58,252 nucleotides of DNA. Origin: Pirellulales bacterium. Lineage in GTDB: Bacteria; Planctomycetota; Planctomycetia; Pirellulales; UBA1268. Shown piece after piece: positions 46,501 to 54,241 of the stretch; the stretch's first letter is position 1, and each line of letters opens with the position of its first letter. The stretch is from contig JAFMIU010000012.1 of the NCBI GenBank assembly GCA_017853835.1, positions 1 through 58,252 of the forward strand, given 5' to 3'. Made by a program: the position numbers and the translations under genes. The notes below the pieces were generated by a model. It was not told where the DNA came from, made no database searches, and saw only the letters and a program-made list of their open reading frames with translations.

Positions 46501-46685
46501 AGTGCCGCCAACCGCTGATCGGCGCGGGTACGGATGGCCGCGGCCTCCTCGGGCGACATCTCGAGGGCCGCACTTGTGTCACGAATCCGTGGCTCGATGA
46601 TCGGCACGGCGGCGAGGCGGTAAAAGCCCGCCGCTGCCAAGACCACGAGAAACACCCGCAGCGTGCGTCCGAGTCGATGCTCCAT
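43506..46685 (-). CDS. Giant OstA/LptA-like periplasmic protein with N-terminal anchor
   Basis: 1059 residues from the ATG at 46685. A single hydrophobic helix (about 7-25, LRVFLVVLAAAGFYRLAAVP) is followed by a very long beta-rich region. Several LptA/OstA-type patterns recur: NVITLEDHVDVIRAAEGG...MACDLL, RLSASELHLWLDVV, DIKGDQMQVTRPTRPEAKAIVSG, FVESVEADGGTAVLHAGSLDVIF and ARLTWSEAKDLLVFEGDGR. A Pro/Ala-rich linker lies at about 540-600. It is the gene after kdsC, the place of lptC and lptA in other bacteria, so I infer a lipopolysaccharide-bridge role. lptB is not here. Family assignment is by pattern only. Confidence 0.7.
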   Translation of the reverse strand: MEHRLGRTLRVFLVVLAAAGFYRLAAVPIIEPRIRDTSAALEMSPEEAAAIRTRADQRLAALGDVFPPGAWERDNPIMLESRQMRLLFKDYHSLPDGRVNLVPCTLVILPDRNRMAADGPPGRTLVMRAPQGAVLEFDEPLDLKQGRLARLIGGSLRGQVMIRGTPTVAGAEDDIEIVTRDIELDELEVRTGEMVQFRYGRSSGSGRGLVARLRPRPGPAGPRASAPPGPGDKGPNIGGVDSIRLDRDVAMRIEGVTGGMLPGASGTRSGSDETTAAPVPVLVSCRGALCLNVSANVITLEDHVDVIRAAEGGSTEQMACDLLAIVLARKQPGPGATASAGATASAGAARGGLEPVEIQAKGGPVVARSTGSQLEARAARLGYEIATRRILLDGDEPVSLVVQGNEMEAKKIDYTPGPPGDPGTLLAVGPGWIRMRSERSPPAQARWQQWLRMRPDGTGHVVSLAGDADVTVEGQGRLSASELHLWLDVVKGARPTSPTPGPDLSGVRPSRLLARGMVEADAEEVAARTDRLELWFRTVEPPAPAPPPTAATIPAAAVAAAAVATGPPTAPSRVPVAPPPRPPVASPPTKARGKMIATATLVRGQVTLSPGGNEVDEMSMEGQVHLAEQPLAAVAPGGPPPEPGLDIKGDQMQVTRPTRPEAKAIVSGRPAVVSGRGLDLLGPMIEFDRGHNRLTVDGAGKLTLPMAGGAAGLESLSLTGAASPPPPVDAPPGRLDVTWKGRLDFDGQRARFVESVEADGGTAVLHAGSLDVIFDRPFEFAAGEARAGGQPQVAKIACGSGVKILSESIDDAGEPSTEQLFVRDLVIDRVSGDVTGSGPGRLTSTRTGQPMQMPAPGATAQPVSAVSRPSRLTYLGVDFQRGLRGNLNRRAMEFHQRVEAIWGPINKRGDVLDPHAAGGLAEGAVAISSDVLGVGQAAPMPGRQRSSLELAAGGNVLVEGESFTARSARLTWSEAKDLLVFEGDGRTDAQLFRQLKAGSQPSTASAGKILYWRGANRVDIEDARYIDLDQIRGGGGSMPGTLPGARPAQPLAPPRVPGT

Positions 46686-46709
46686 CGCCTCCTCACCGCG
46701 TGATAGGTG

Positions 46710-47252
46710 TCAGACCCGGGAACCGGCATATCGGGCCACGACGGCATCCCAGCCGCCACGGGCCTTCATCATCCGCTCGACCACCTCCCGCACCGCACCA
46801 CGGCCGCCTGGCAGCGACGTCACGAGCCGGGCGGCCTGCCGCAGTTCGGAACAGGCATCGGACACCGCCACGCCGAGCCCTGCCCGCATCACCACGGGCA
46901 GATCCGGAAGATCGTCGCCGACGAAGGCGGTCTGATCCCACGTGACGCCGGCCTCCCGCAACACGGCCTCGGCCGCCGCCACCTTGTCGTCGACACCCTG
47001 TCGCACGAACGTGATGCCCAGTTCATCTGCCCGAAGCTGCACGACGTGACTCGACCGTCCGGTGATGATTCCCGTCCGCCCGCCCGACCGCTGCCAGGCA
47101 CGCAGGGCCAGGCCGTCACGGATGTGAAAGGTCTTCGACTCGATCCCCTGGTTGTTCCAGGTGACCCCTCCATCGGTGAGCACCCCGTCGACGTCCAGCA
47201 GAAGAAGCTGCACGCGGGCGAGCCGGTGATCGAGGTCGATGGAGTCGGACAT
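46710..47252 (-). CDS. kdsC: 3-deoxy-D-manno-octulosonate 8-phosphate phosphatase (HAD family)
   Basis: 180 residues. HAD motif I is LLLLDVDGVLTDG, motif II is TGIITGRSS, and motif III/IV is AFVGDDLPDLPVV. FVRQGVDDK and the lack of a cap domain agree with the KdsC tetramer. Converts Kdo-8-phosphate to Kdo. 22 bp after kdsD on the same strand; both support Kdo synthesis in this organism. Confidence 0.93.
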   Translation of the reverse strand: MSDSIDLDHRLARVQLLLLDVDGVLTDGGVTWNNQGIESKTFHIRDGLALRAWQRSGGRTGIITGRSSHVVQLRADELGITFVRQGVDDKVAAAEAVLREAGVTWDQTAFVGDDLPDLPVVMRAGLGVAVSDACSELRQAARLVTSLPGGRGAVREVVERMMKARGGWDAVVARYAGSRV

Positions 47253-47274
47253 GGCTGGGTTCGCGTGGGGAGTG

Positions 47275-48291
47275 TCAGGCGGCGGCGGATGTCGGCGCGG
47301 CGAGCACCTCCGGGGAGACGAGCCCGACGAGGTCGACGATGTCGAGCAATCCGGCCGGACGACCGTCGGCGTCGAGCACGGGAAGTTCGCTCAGCCGTCG
47401 CGCCTCGAGGATCGCCACGGCGTCGCGGAGCCGGGTGCCGATCGGGAGCGTCGTGGGACGGCGGGTCATCACCCGCCCGATCGGCTCATCGAGCGCGGCG
47501 TCGTGACGGCGCTCGAAGAGCCTCGCCAGATCGCTGTCGGTGAAGATGCCCGCGAGCGCGCCATGGTCGTCGAGGATCATCACCGCGCCGGTCCGACGCG
47601 GTGGCAACGGCCGCACGAACACATCCCGCACGGTATCGCTCGGCGTCGCCAGCCGGCATTCGGCCAGGGGTCGCATCGCATCCTCCACGAGCATCAACTG
47701 ACGGCCGAGACTGCCGCCAGGATGCCGTGCAGCAAAATCCTCGGGGGTGAACCGTCGAAGCTGGCTCACCACGAGCGCCACCGCGTCACCGAGCGCGAGC
47801 ATCAGCGAGGTGCTCGTGCTCGGCGCCAGGCCGAGCGAGCAGGCCTCGCGAAGACTGCCAGTGGGCACCACCACGTCGGCGGCGCGGCCCAAGGCACTCT
47901 CTCGACGGGCCGTGAGGGCCACGATCGGAACCCTTCTGGCCGCGAGGTGCGGAAGGAGTCGTGTGATCTCCTCCGTCTCACCCGACTGCGACAGGGCCAG
48001 CACGGTGTCGTCGGCACGAACCGCGCCGAGATCACCGTGCATCGCCTCAGCCGGATGGAGGAAATGGCTGGGTGTGCCGGTGGACGCAAGCGTGGCGGAA
48101 ATCTTCCGCGCGACGAGCCCCGCCTTGCCGATGCCGGTCACGACGACATTGCCCGTACACCGCAGGAGAAGTTGCACGGCATCGCAGAATGACTGATCGA
48201 GCACCTTGGCCGCGTGGAGCACCGCCTCCCCTTCGGCGCGCAGCACCGAGCGGCCATGTTCGAGCACCACGTCATCATGCACGTCGTCCAT
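47275..48291 (-). CDS. kdsD: D-arabinose-5-phosphate isomerase
   Basis: 338 residues from the ATG at 48291 (MDDVHDDVVLEHG). The SIS domain (about 40-180) has the GKAGLVARKISATLASTGTPSHFLHP signature and HGDLGAV, and a pair of CBS domains follows (about 205-325, AGIFTDSDLARLF and LPVLDADGRPAGLLDIVDLV). Converts ribulose 5-phosphate to arabinose 5-phosphate for Kdo synthesis. The first of the kdsD-kdsC-OstA-like run, below fbaA. Confidence 0.95.
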   Translation of the reverse strand: MDDVHDDVVLEHGRSVLRAEGEAVLHAAKVLDQSFCDAVQLLLRCTGNVVVTGIGKAGLVARKISATLASTGTPSHFLHPAEAMHGDLGAVRADDTVLALSQSGETEEITRLLPHLAARRVPIVALTARRESALGRAADVVVPTGSLREACSLGLAPSTSTSLMLALGDAVALVVSQLRRFTPEDFAARHPGGSLGRQLMLVEDAMRPLAECRLATPSDTVRDVFVRPLPPRRTGAVMILDDHGALAGIFTDSDLARLFERRHDAALDEPIGRVMTRRPTTLPIGTRLRDAVAILEARRLSELPVLDADGRPAGLLDIVDLVGLVSPEVLAAPTSAAA

Positions 48292-48306
48292 GTCCACACC
48301 ACCGCC

Positions 48307-48328
48307 GGGGAGTCTGCGCGGACTCCCC
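48307..48328. terminator. Strong hairpin between fbaA and kdsD
   Basis: GGGGAGTC (48307-48314) and GACTCCCC (48321-48328) pair perfectly (8 bp) around TGCGCG, ending 16 nt upstream of the kdsD ATG. It could terminate fbaA transcripts, act as an attenuator, or hide the kdsD ribosome binding site. No T run. Confidence 0.4.
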
Positions 48329-48428
48329 GCGCGGGGCGGGATGGTAGGCATGCTGGGCAAACCACGCAACGGGGCTTTCCCCCTGCGGTTTTTCCGCGGA
48401 GTCCGAGCGTCTCGCCTGCGGCCGACGG

Positions 48429-49472
48429 TCAGCGGCCGGCGTACCGGGCTGCCATCTCGGCCAGCGTGATGCACTTCACCTTGCCGGCATTGCCGGCCTG
48501 GCCAAACTGCACCATCCGCTCGGCACACACCTTCTTCATCGCCTCGCGGGACGGCTTGAGGTAGTCGCGCGGGTCGAACTTCGCCGGCGACTCGGCAAGC
48601 ACCTTGCGGATCGCGCCGGTGATCGCCATGCGGCAGTCGGTGTCGACGTTGATCTTCCGCACGCCGTGCTTGATGCCCTTCTGGATTTCCTCCACCGGCA
48701 CGCCCCACGTCTGCGGCATCTGGCCGCCGAACGAGTTGATGATGTCCTGGAGCTCCTGCGGAACGCTCGACGACCCGTGCATCACGAGATGGCAGTTGGG
48801 GAGCTTGGCGTGGATCTCCTCGATCCGCTTCATCGCGAGCACGTCACCGTCGGGCTTGCGGGTGAACTTGTAGGCTCCGTGGCTCGTGCCGATGGCGACC
48901 GCGAGCGCATCGACGCCGGTGGCGGCCACGAACCTGGCGGCTTCATCGGGATCGGTGAGCAGCTGGTCGTGCGAGAGCTTGCCGGAGGCGCCGTGACCGT
49001 CCTCGGCCTCACCCTCGCCGCTTTCGAGCGACCCGAGGCAGCCGAGTTCACCCTCGACCGACACGCCCTGCCGGTGGGCGAGCGTCACCACGTCCTTGGT
49101 CACTTTGACGTTGTAGTCGAAATCAGCGGGGGTCTTGCCATCCTCCTTGAGCGAACCGTCCATCATCACGCTCGTGAATCCATTGTCGATCGCGCTCTGG
49201 CAGGTGGCCGGCGAGTTGCCGTGATCCTGATGCATCGCGATCGGGATGGCCGGATAGAGTTCGGCGGCGGCGAGCATGAGGTGCCGGAGGTAGTTGTCCT
49301 GGCTGTAGCTGCGCGCCCCACGCGAGGCCTGCACGATCACGGGGGAATCGGTCTCCTTCGCCGCCTCCATGATCGACTGGATCTGCTCCATGTTGTTGAC
49401 GTTGAACGCCGCGAGTCCGTAGCCGTTTTCGGCGGCATGGTCGAGCAGGATCCGCATGGGCACGAGGGGCAT
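48429..49472 (-). CDS. fbaA: Class II fructose-bisphosphate aldolase (Calvin-cycle subtype)
   Basis: 347 residues, the length of the CbbA-like class II aldolases. Zinc and substrate ligands: [84 protein letters not shown] and [33 protein letters not shown] binds the sugar phosphate. Glycolysis and gluconeogenesis; the Calvin subtype name reflects homology only. Upstream of kdsD on the same strand, possibly part of one transcript. Confidence 0.95.
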   Translation of the reverse strand: MPLVPMRILLDHAAENGYGLAAFNVNNMEQIQSIMEAAKETDSPVIVQASRGARSYSQDNYLRHLMLAAAELYPAIPIAMHQDHGNSPATCQSAIDNGFTSVMMDGSLKEDGKTPADFDYNVKVTKDVVTLAHRQGVSVEGELGCLGSLESGEGEAEDGHGASGKLSHDQLLTDPDEAARFVAATGVDALAVAIGTSHGAYKFTRKPDGDVLAMKRIEEIHAKLPNCHLVMHGSSSVPQELQDIINSFGGQMPQTWGVPVEEIQKGIKHGVRKINVDTDCRMAITGAIRKVLAESPAKFDPRDYLKPSREAMKKVCAERMVQFGQAGNAGKVKCITLAEMAARYAGR

Positions 49473-49522
49473 GGTTCGTCTCCGGAGGGCGTGGGGCGGG
49501 GGCCACGATCGTGGCGGCCGGG

Positions 49523-49528
49523 ATCATA
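49523..49528 (-). promoter_or_regulatory. -10-like TATGAT for fbaA
   Basis: TATGAT on the minus strand, 51 nt upstream of the fbaA ATG at 49472, only 18 bp from the divergent TAGAAT element at 49547, so the two promoters would overlap. Confidence 0.35.
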
Positions 49529-49546
49529 CGGAAAAATGCGACGTGA

Positions 49547-49552
49547 TAGAAT
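49547..49552 (+). promoter_or_regulatory. Extended -10 (TGA-TAGAAT) for the DUF454 gene
   Basis: TAGAAT preceded by TGA fits an extended -10 (TGnTAGAAT), 44 nt upstream of the ATG at 49596. No strong -35. Confidence 0.4.
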
Positions 49553-49595
49553 CCCCGGCACTTCCCGCCGCTCCGCCGGCCTCGGGCCCCTTCCC

Positions 49596-50021
49596 ATGGA
49601 CCTCCGACCCGTCACCGACCCAATTCGCGGCTTCCTGTTCGTCACCGGCGGATGGGCGTGCCTTGGGCTGGCCATCGTGGGCGCCGTGCTGCCGCTCGTG
49701 CCCACCACACCCTTCGTGCTCCTGGCGAGCTGGTGCTTCTACAAGGGATCGCCGCGGATCCACGCGTGGCTCCACCGGTCGCGCACGTTCGGGCCCACCC
49801 TCGACGATTGGCAGCACTACCATGGCATCCGGCGTAGCCTCAAGCATCGGGCCGTGGTGATGGTCCTGGCGGTGGTGACCACGACGCTCTTTTTCAACGC
49901 CCTCCCGTGGTATCTGCAATACGTCACGCTCGCCTTGGTCTCCTTCGGGCTCTACACGATCTGGACCGTGCCGACCGTGCCGGACGACGCTCCACGAGCC
50001 CCTCGCACCCTCGCCGAATAA
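49596..50021 (+). CDS. DUF454 (YbaN-like) inner-membrane protein
   Basis: 141 residues from the ATG at 49596 (MDLRPVTDPIRGFLFVTGGW). Signatures of the family: GWACLGLAIVGAVLPLVPTTPFVLLASWCFYKGSPR, with PLVPTTPF and the CF-KGSPR turn, and about three to four membrane segments. The function is unknown; the family occurs widely in proteobacteria and planctomycetes. Confidence 0.9.
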   Translation: MDLRPVTDPIRGFLFVTGGWACLGLAIVGAVLPLVPTTPFVLLASWCFYKGSPRIHAWLHRSRTFGPTLDDWQHYHGIRRSLKHRAVVMVLAVVTTTLFFNALPWYLQYVTLALVSFGLYTIWTVPTVPDDAPRAPRTLAE

Positions 50022-50158
50022 ACCACCCGCCCCAGGCGGACCGGCTCCCAGACGGAAAACCCCGGCCTCAGCGCCGCGATGAACCTTTCGTGAGCCTCGT
50101 GCGTAGGAATCGCCGCGGGGTCGCCCGGCGATATGAGGGTCATGCCGTGCACGACGTG

Positions 50159-50716
50159 ATGTCGAGAAAGTTCTTCGTCCTGACGTTCTCCTGGGTGCTG
50201 CTCATCGCGCACGCGCTGGGCTTGGCGGCCTTTTTGTCGCTGGGGGAGGCCAGCCCCCCGTGGTCGACGCGATGGTGGATCCAGATCACGCTCATCGGCG
50301 TGCTGTTTGGGTTTGCGTGTGCGGCATTCCTGACGGAGTGTGCCAGTTCGGCGTCGCACGTCCTCCCCTACGTCGGCCTCACCTATGCGGTCGTGGCCTC
50401 CCTGACGCTGTCGGTGCTCTTCGCCCGCCTCATCACGACGGGACAGCCCGTCGGCACGGATCTGCTCGGCCACATCGCCACGGGCGTCTTCATCGCCGGC
50501 ATGGGAATCGTGCTGCTCTGGGCCTTCCCGACAAACTGGCTCTGCGACTACGTCGTGGCCGGGTATGCGATCGTCTTTGCCACCATGCTGATCCTGCTCA
50601 TGGTGAAGTACGTGCTGTCGGGGTCGCCGATCGTGAACGAGGCCCTGATCGGAGAAGCCGCCGTGCTCGCCAGCACTGGCTTTCTCGCCGCCATCGCCTA
50701 CCGTCTGTTCGACTGA
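50159..50716 (+). CDS. Small polytopic membrane protein of unknown function
   Basis: 185 residues from the ATG at 50159 (MSRKFFVLTFSWVLLIAHALG), or a few residues longer from GTG 50147. Six hydrophobic segments are visible (about 5-27, 40-60, 66-90, 101-123, 128-147, 158-180), with few charged residues. No motif recognised. It lies between DUF454 and a convergent MFS transporter; not obviously linked to either. Confidence 0.7.
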   Translation: MSRKFFVLTFSWVLLIAHALGLAAFLSLGEASPPWSTRWWIQITLIGVLFGFACAAFLTECASSASHVLPYVGLTYAVVASLTLSVLFARLITTGQPVGTDLLGHIATGVFIAGMGIVLLWAFPTNWLCDYVVAGYAIVFATMLILLMVKYVLSGSPIVNEALIGEAAVLASTGFLAAIAYRLFD

Positions 50717-50748
50717 CCAGGCCAACGACACGAACCAAGCCGGTCAGT
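50712..50748. terminator. Weak inverted repeat at convergent stops
   Basis: ACTGACC (50712-50718) and GGTCAGT (50742-50748) pair across 23 nt and overlap both stop codons. Too long a loop to be confident. Confidence 0.2.
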
Positions 50749-52273
50749 GGTCGATGTCCGGCCGTGGCTCGGGCAGCAGAAAACTCACCGCCAGCCCCAC
50801 GAGGCAGATCACGGTGCCGACGATCGCGGCGGCCGAGGCGAAGTTGAGCGGCGCTGATCCATACGGCAGGAGTCCGGCGATCCACGGGGTGACTGCGGCG
50901 GCCGAGGTGCCGATCATTCGACCGCCGATGTTGGCGGCGAAGCTCTCGCCCGTCCCTCGGAGATGCACGGGATACACGTGCGGGAGGTAGTTGCCCCAGA
51001 AGGAAAGCTGCCCGACCGTGACGAGCCCCACCAGAAACATCCCGATCGACATGGTGGTGACGGGGAGGCGACCGAGGTGCATCCACTCGAGCGGGATCTC
51101 GAAGAACGTCGTGTTCGGCACCCGCAGGAAATACCAGAACACCAGTGGTGTCAGCAGCAGGCCCGGAATCTGCAGAAGCCGGAGCTTCCAGCCCCAGGCG
51201 ATGCCAGCAGCCAGCACGACCGCCATGAGGCATCGCCCGATCAGACCGCCGAGCTCCTGCATCTTCGTGTATTCGGCGGCCATCTTCTGCCCGTGACGGG
51301 CGGCGGCCCCAGCGGCGATCGTCTGGAGTTTCGCGGCATCCTGCTCGCCCTTGTCGCGAGCTGCGTCCGCCGCTTTTTGTCCTGCCTCACCGGCCACCTG
51401 CTTCACCTCGGCCAGGCCTGGCACCATCTGCGGCATCTGCTGGATGGCACCAAAGGCCACACCAAGCGTACAGGCAAATCCGATGGCGGTGACGATCGTG
51501 GTGCGTCGCAGGTCGGGAGCGAAGAGCGCCGCAATCGACGGCCGCTTCAGCGTGCCGGCCGCCCGTCGCGCCGCCCAGATCGGAGACTCGGGCAGGAAGG
51601 GACGGATGAGGATCAGGGGTACCGCCGGAATCAGCCCCGACATGAGCGTGTACCGCCAGGCCTCGTGCTCATGACCGGCTCCGATCTGCCCGAGCATGCT
51701 CAGCCACGACGGCATCTGAATGGCTGGAAGACTCGGCCCAATCTGCACCGCCAGACCGTTGGCGACCGCCACCAACAGTCCGCCGATCGACGAAAAGGCC
51801 TGCGTGTATCCCAACACCCGCTCCCGCTGCCGCGGATCGGGAAACAGCTCCGCGAGCCATGCGACGGCCGCCACGAACTCGACGCAGACGCCGACAAACA
51901 CCAGGCATCGGCAGACGAGCAGCATCGACAGGCTCGTCGAGAACCCGGCGGCAAACGCGGCGAACGCGTAGACCAGGATGCTCCAGGTGAGCACGCGTCG
52001 GCGGCCAAGCCGGTCGGTCAGGTAGCCACCGAGCAGGCCAAACACGCCTCCGCAGAGCGCGGGCACGTAAAACAGGAGCCCCACCCATCGCAGGAAGCCC
52101 GGGCTTCCCGGCTGGAATCCCCCGAGCTCCAGCAGGGCTGGTCGCGCCACCAGCGGAAGCATCAGGAGTTCGTAGATGTCGAAGGCGAACCCGATCGCGG
52201 CGATGCCGCAGATGAGCCATCCGGTGAAGGAAAGCGGCGATCCGGATGCCTGCCGCGGCGAGCCCTCTGTCAT
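50744..52273 (-). CDS. Major facilitator superfamily transporter
   Basis: 509 residues from the ATG at 52273. Twelve predicted helices with the MFS motif GGYLTDRLGRRRVLTW between helices 2 and 3 and PESPIWAARRAAG between 6 and 7, as in the sugar/organic-acid porter groups. A ~60-residue Ala/Lys/Gln-rich, probably helical insert (genomic 51243-51420) sits between helices 7 and 8, on the outside face in the standard topology. Substrate unknown. Convergent with the small membrane protein. Confidence 0.88.
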   Translation of the reverse strand: MTEGSPRQASGSPLSFTGWLICGIAAIGFAFDIYELLMLPLVARPALLELGGFQPGSPGFLRWVGLLFYVPALCGGVFGLLGGYLTDRLGRRRVLTWSILVYAFAAFAAGFSTSLSMLLVCRCLVFVGVCVEFVAAVAWLAELFPDPRQRERVLGYTQAFSSIGGLLVAVANGLAVQIGPSLPAIQMPSWLSMLGQIGAGHEHEAWRYTLMSGLIPAVPLILIRPFLPESPIWAARRAAGTLKRPSIAALFAPDLRRTTIVTAIGFACTLGVAFGAIQQMPQMVPGLAEVKQVAGEAGQKAADAARDKGEQDAAKLQTIAAGAAARHGQKMAAEYTKMQELGGLIGRCLMAVVLAAGIAWGWKLRLLQIPGLLLTPLVFWYFLRVPNTTFFEIPLEWMHLGRLPVTTMSIGMFLVGLVTVGQLSFWGNYLPHVYPVHLRGTGESFAANIGGRMIGTSAAAVTPWIAGLLPYGSAPLNFASAAAIVGTVICLVGLAVSFLLPEPRPDIDH

Positions 52274-52327
52274 GGCGTGTCCCTGATGACGCTCCGAGCC
52301 GCCCACCGCGCGACCGAGGCAATCACA

Positions 52328-52771
52328 CTACTGCGGTCCGATCGACGGCGGGCACTTGGCGAGGAAGTCACGGGGGCCACGCGTGGTGTAGTAGGGATAG
52401 GCAACGGCACCGCTCGGCGGACCGGCCGGCTGCGTGGCACCGTAGTCGCTGCCCGCAAGCGCCGCCTTCTCGGCGGGCGACAGGTGGTGCTTCGCCAGGC
52501 CACCATAGCGGCCAACATGCTTGGGATGACACGACCCGTCGGCACAGTCCTGGCAGTTGCCGCTCTGACAGTTGCCGGTGGGGCAGCCCTCGGGGCCGCA
52601 CTGGCCGGTGGGGCACATGCCGTCCTGGCAGGCACCGCCCTGGGTGGCGTGGTGGCCATGCGGGCCGTCGGTGTTGAGCAGGAAGAGGCGGTCGATGATC
52701 GAGCAGCCGCTCGACGTGGCAATCACGGAGGCCACGACGACCAGTCCGAAGGCACGCGACAGCGTATTCAT
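52328..52771 (-). CDS. Lipoprotein with tandem CxxGx pentapeptide repeats
   Basis: 147 residues from the ATG at 52771. Signal peptide with lipobox SSGC (lipidated Cys 23). After a His/Gly spacer, Cys occurs at 48, 53, 58, 63, 68, 73, 76 and 81, so five CxxGx-type units run in a row (for example CPTGQ, CPTGN), then a short CQD and CADGS. The C-terminal half (about 85-147) has no Cys except near the end and contains a Tyr/Pro patch. Looks like a metal-binding or disulfide-rich surface lipoprotein; no known family recognised. Confidence 0.75.
   Translation of the reverse strand: MNTLSRAFGLVVVASVIATSSGCSIIDRLFLLNTDGPHGHHATQGGACQDGMCPTGQCGPEGCPTGNCQSGNCQDCADGSCHPKHVGRYGGLAKHHLSPAEKAALAGSDYGATQPAGPPSGAVAYPYYTTRGPRDFLAKCPPSIGPQ
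52529..52630. repeat. Tandem repeat encoding CxxGx units
   Basis: About 15-bp coding units on the minus strand give Cys every fifth residue from C48 to C73. Two units share the near-identical DNA string GCCGGTGGGGCA on the plus strand, indicating recent unit duplication. Confidence 0.7.
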
Positions 52772-52926
52772 GGGCAGGTTCCCGGTTGGCGGACCGCCGC
52801 CACGGGCACTCCGCCCGCGATCGATGGTCCTCATGTCCCCGGTGGTATCGGTCGTGCCGCCGGCGCCGGTTGAGAAAACCCTGCGGCTGGCAAGATGGGC
52901 AAGCCGCGCCGTCGTGCCGCCCGGCG

Positions 52927-54222
52927 CTACCCGCGGTATCGGCCAGCGATCAGCGAGATGTTCTGACCGCCGAATCCGAACGAGTTGGAGAGGGCGAAGT
53001 CGACCTTTCCTTCCCGCACCTTGTTGGGAACGTAATCGAGATCGCAGTTGGGATCCGGCGTCTCGTAGTTGATGGTCGGCGGAAGGAGGCCATCGCGAAT
53101 CGACAAGAGGCACACGATGAGTTCCGTCGCTCCGGCCGCGGCGATCAGGTGCCCCATCATGCTCTTCGTGCTCGACACCGGAATCTGATACGCCCGCTCG
53201 CCAAAGACCTTCTTGATCGCGAGCGTCTCGACCTTGTCGTTGACGTCCGTGCTGGTGCCGTGGGCATTGATGTAGTGGATGTCCTCGAGCCCGATGCCGG
53301 CATCCGCGAGCGCCATTCGGATGCAGGCGGCGGCACCTCGCCCTTCCGGATGGGTGTCGGTGATGCGGTAGGCGTCGGCGGTGGAGCCGTAGCCGATCAC
53401 CTCGCCGTGGATCGTCGCGCCACGTCGCTTCGCATGCTCGAGTTCCTCGAGCACCACCATCGCCGCCCCCTCGCCAAGCACGAAGCCGTCACGGTCGTTG
53501 TCGAACGGGCGGCTCGCGCGGGTGGGCTCATCATTCCGAGTCGAGAGCGCGGTGAGCAGGTTGAACCCCGTCACGCCAAACGGATGAATCATGCTGTGGG
53601 TGCCGCCGGAAAGCATCACGTCGGCCTCGCCTCGCCGAACGATCTCGACCGCCTCTCCGATCGCCTGGCTCGACGCCGCACAGGCGGTGAGGCAGTTGAG
53701 GTTTGGCCCCTGCGCATCGAAGAGGCCGGCAAGATGGCCGGCCGGCATGTTGGGCTCCTGCTCCACCTCCGACAGCGGATGGAGCGTCTCGAGGCCGAGC
53801 CTCGTGAACTTGGCCACGTCGAGCCGGTCGCCTTCGATCGACGCCATCATCATCCGGGTGAAGGCTTCGAAGTCTTGCTGCCCCTCGCCACTGCCGAGAT
53901 AGATGCCGAGCCGCGTCGGATCGGCGGGGAGGCCGTTGGGAAGCCCAGCCGCCTTCATCGCCTGCAGCGCGGCGCCGGCGGCAAACTTCGTGTGACGGCC
54001 GCAGTATTCCCACACCTTGGGATCCTGCCCTTCGTCGGCGATGTCCCAGCCCTTCACCTCGGCGGCGATCTTGGTGGGAAACTTCGACGCATCAAAGATC
54101 GTCGTCCGCCCGACGCCCGAGGCACCGGCGACGAGATTCTTCCAGAGGGGCTCGACGCCCACGCCCAACGGCGTGATGCAGCCCATGCCCGTGATCACCA
54201 CCCGACGCCTGCCGGCAGCCAT
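52927..54222 (-). CDS. fabF: Beta-ketoacyl-ACP synthase II
   Basis: 431 residues from the ATG at 54222 (MAAGRRRVVITGMGCITPLG). Catalytic triad: the Cys in LNCLTACAASSQAIG, the His in NAHGTSTDVND and the His in MMGHLIAAAGATE, with the Gly-rich FGFGGQN tail. Length and motifs are full KAS II. Elongates acyl-ACP. Last of the cluster after the FabZ-like gene (19 bp gap). A broader chain-length or modified-acyl role is possible given the cluster. Confidence 0.95.
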   Translation of the reverse strand: MAAGRRRVVITGMGCITPLGVGVEPLWKNLVAGASGVGRTTIFDASKFPTKIAAEVKGWDIADEGQDPKVWEYCGRHTKFAAGAALQAMKAAGLPNGLPADPTRLGIYLGSGEGQQDFEAFTRMMMASIEGDRLDVAKFTRLGLETLHPLSEVEQEPNMPAGHLAGLFDAQGPNLNCLTACAASSQAIGEAVEIVRRGEADVMLSGGTHSMIHPFGVTGFNLLTALSTRNDEPTRASRPFDNDRDGFVLGEGAAMVVLEELEHAKRRGATIHGEVIGYGSTADAYRITDTHPEGRGAAACIRMALADAGIGLEDIHYINAHGTSTDVNDKVETLAIKKVFGERAYQIPVSSTKSMMGHLIAAAGATELIVCLLSIRDGLLPPTINYETPDPNCDLDYVPNKVREGKVDFALSNSFGFGGQNISLIAGRYRG

Positions 54223-54241
54223 CGCCCGCCTCCGCTTGGCC

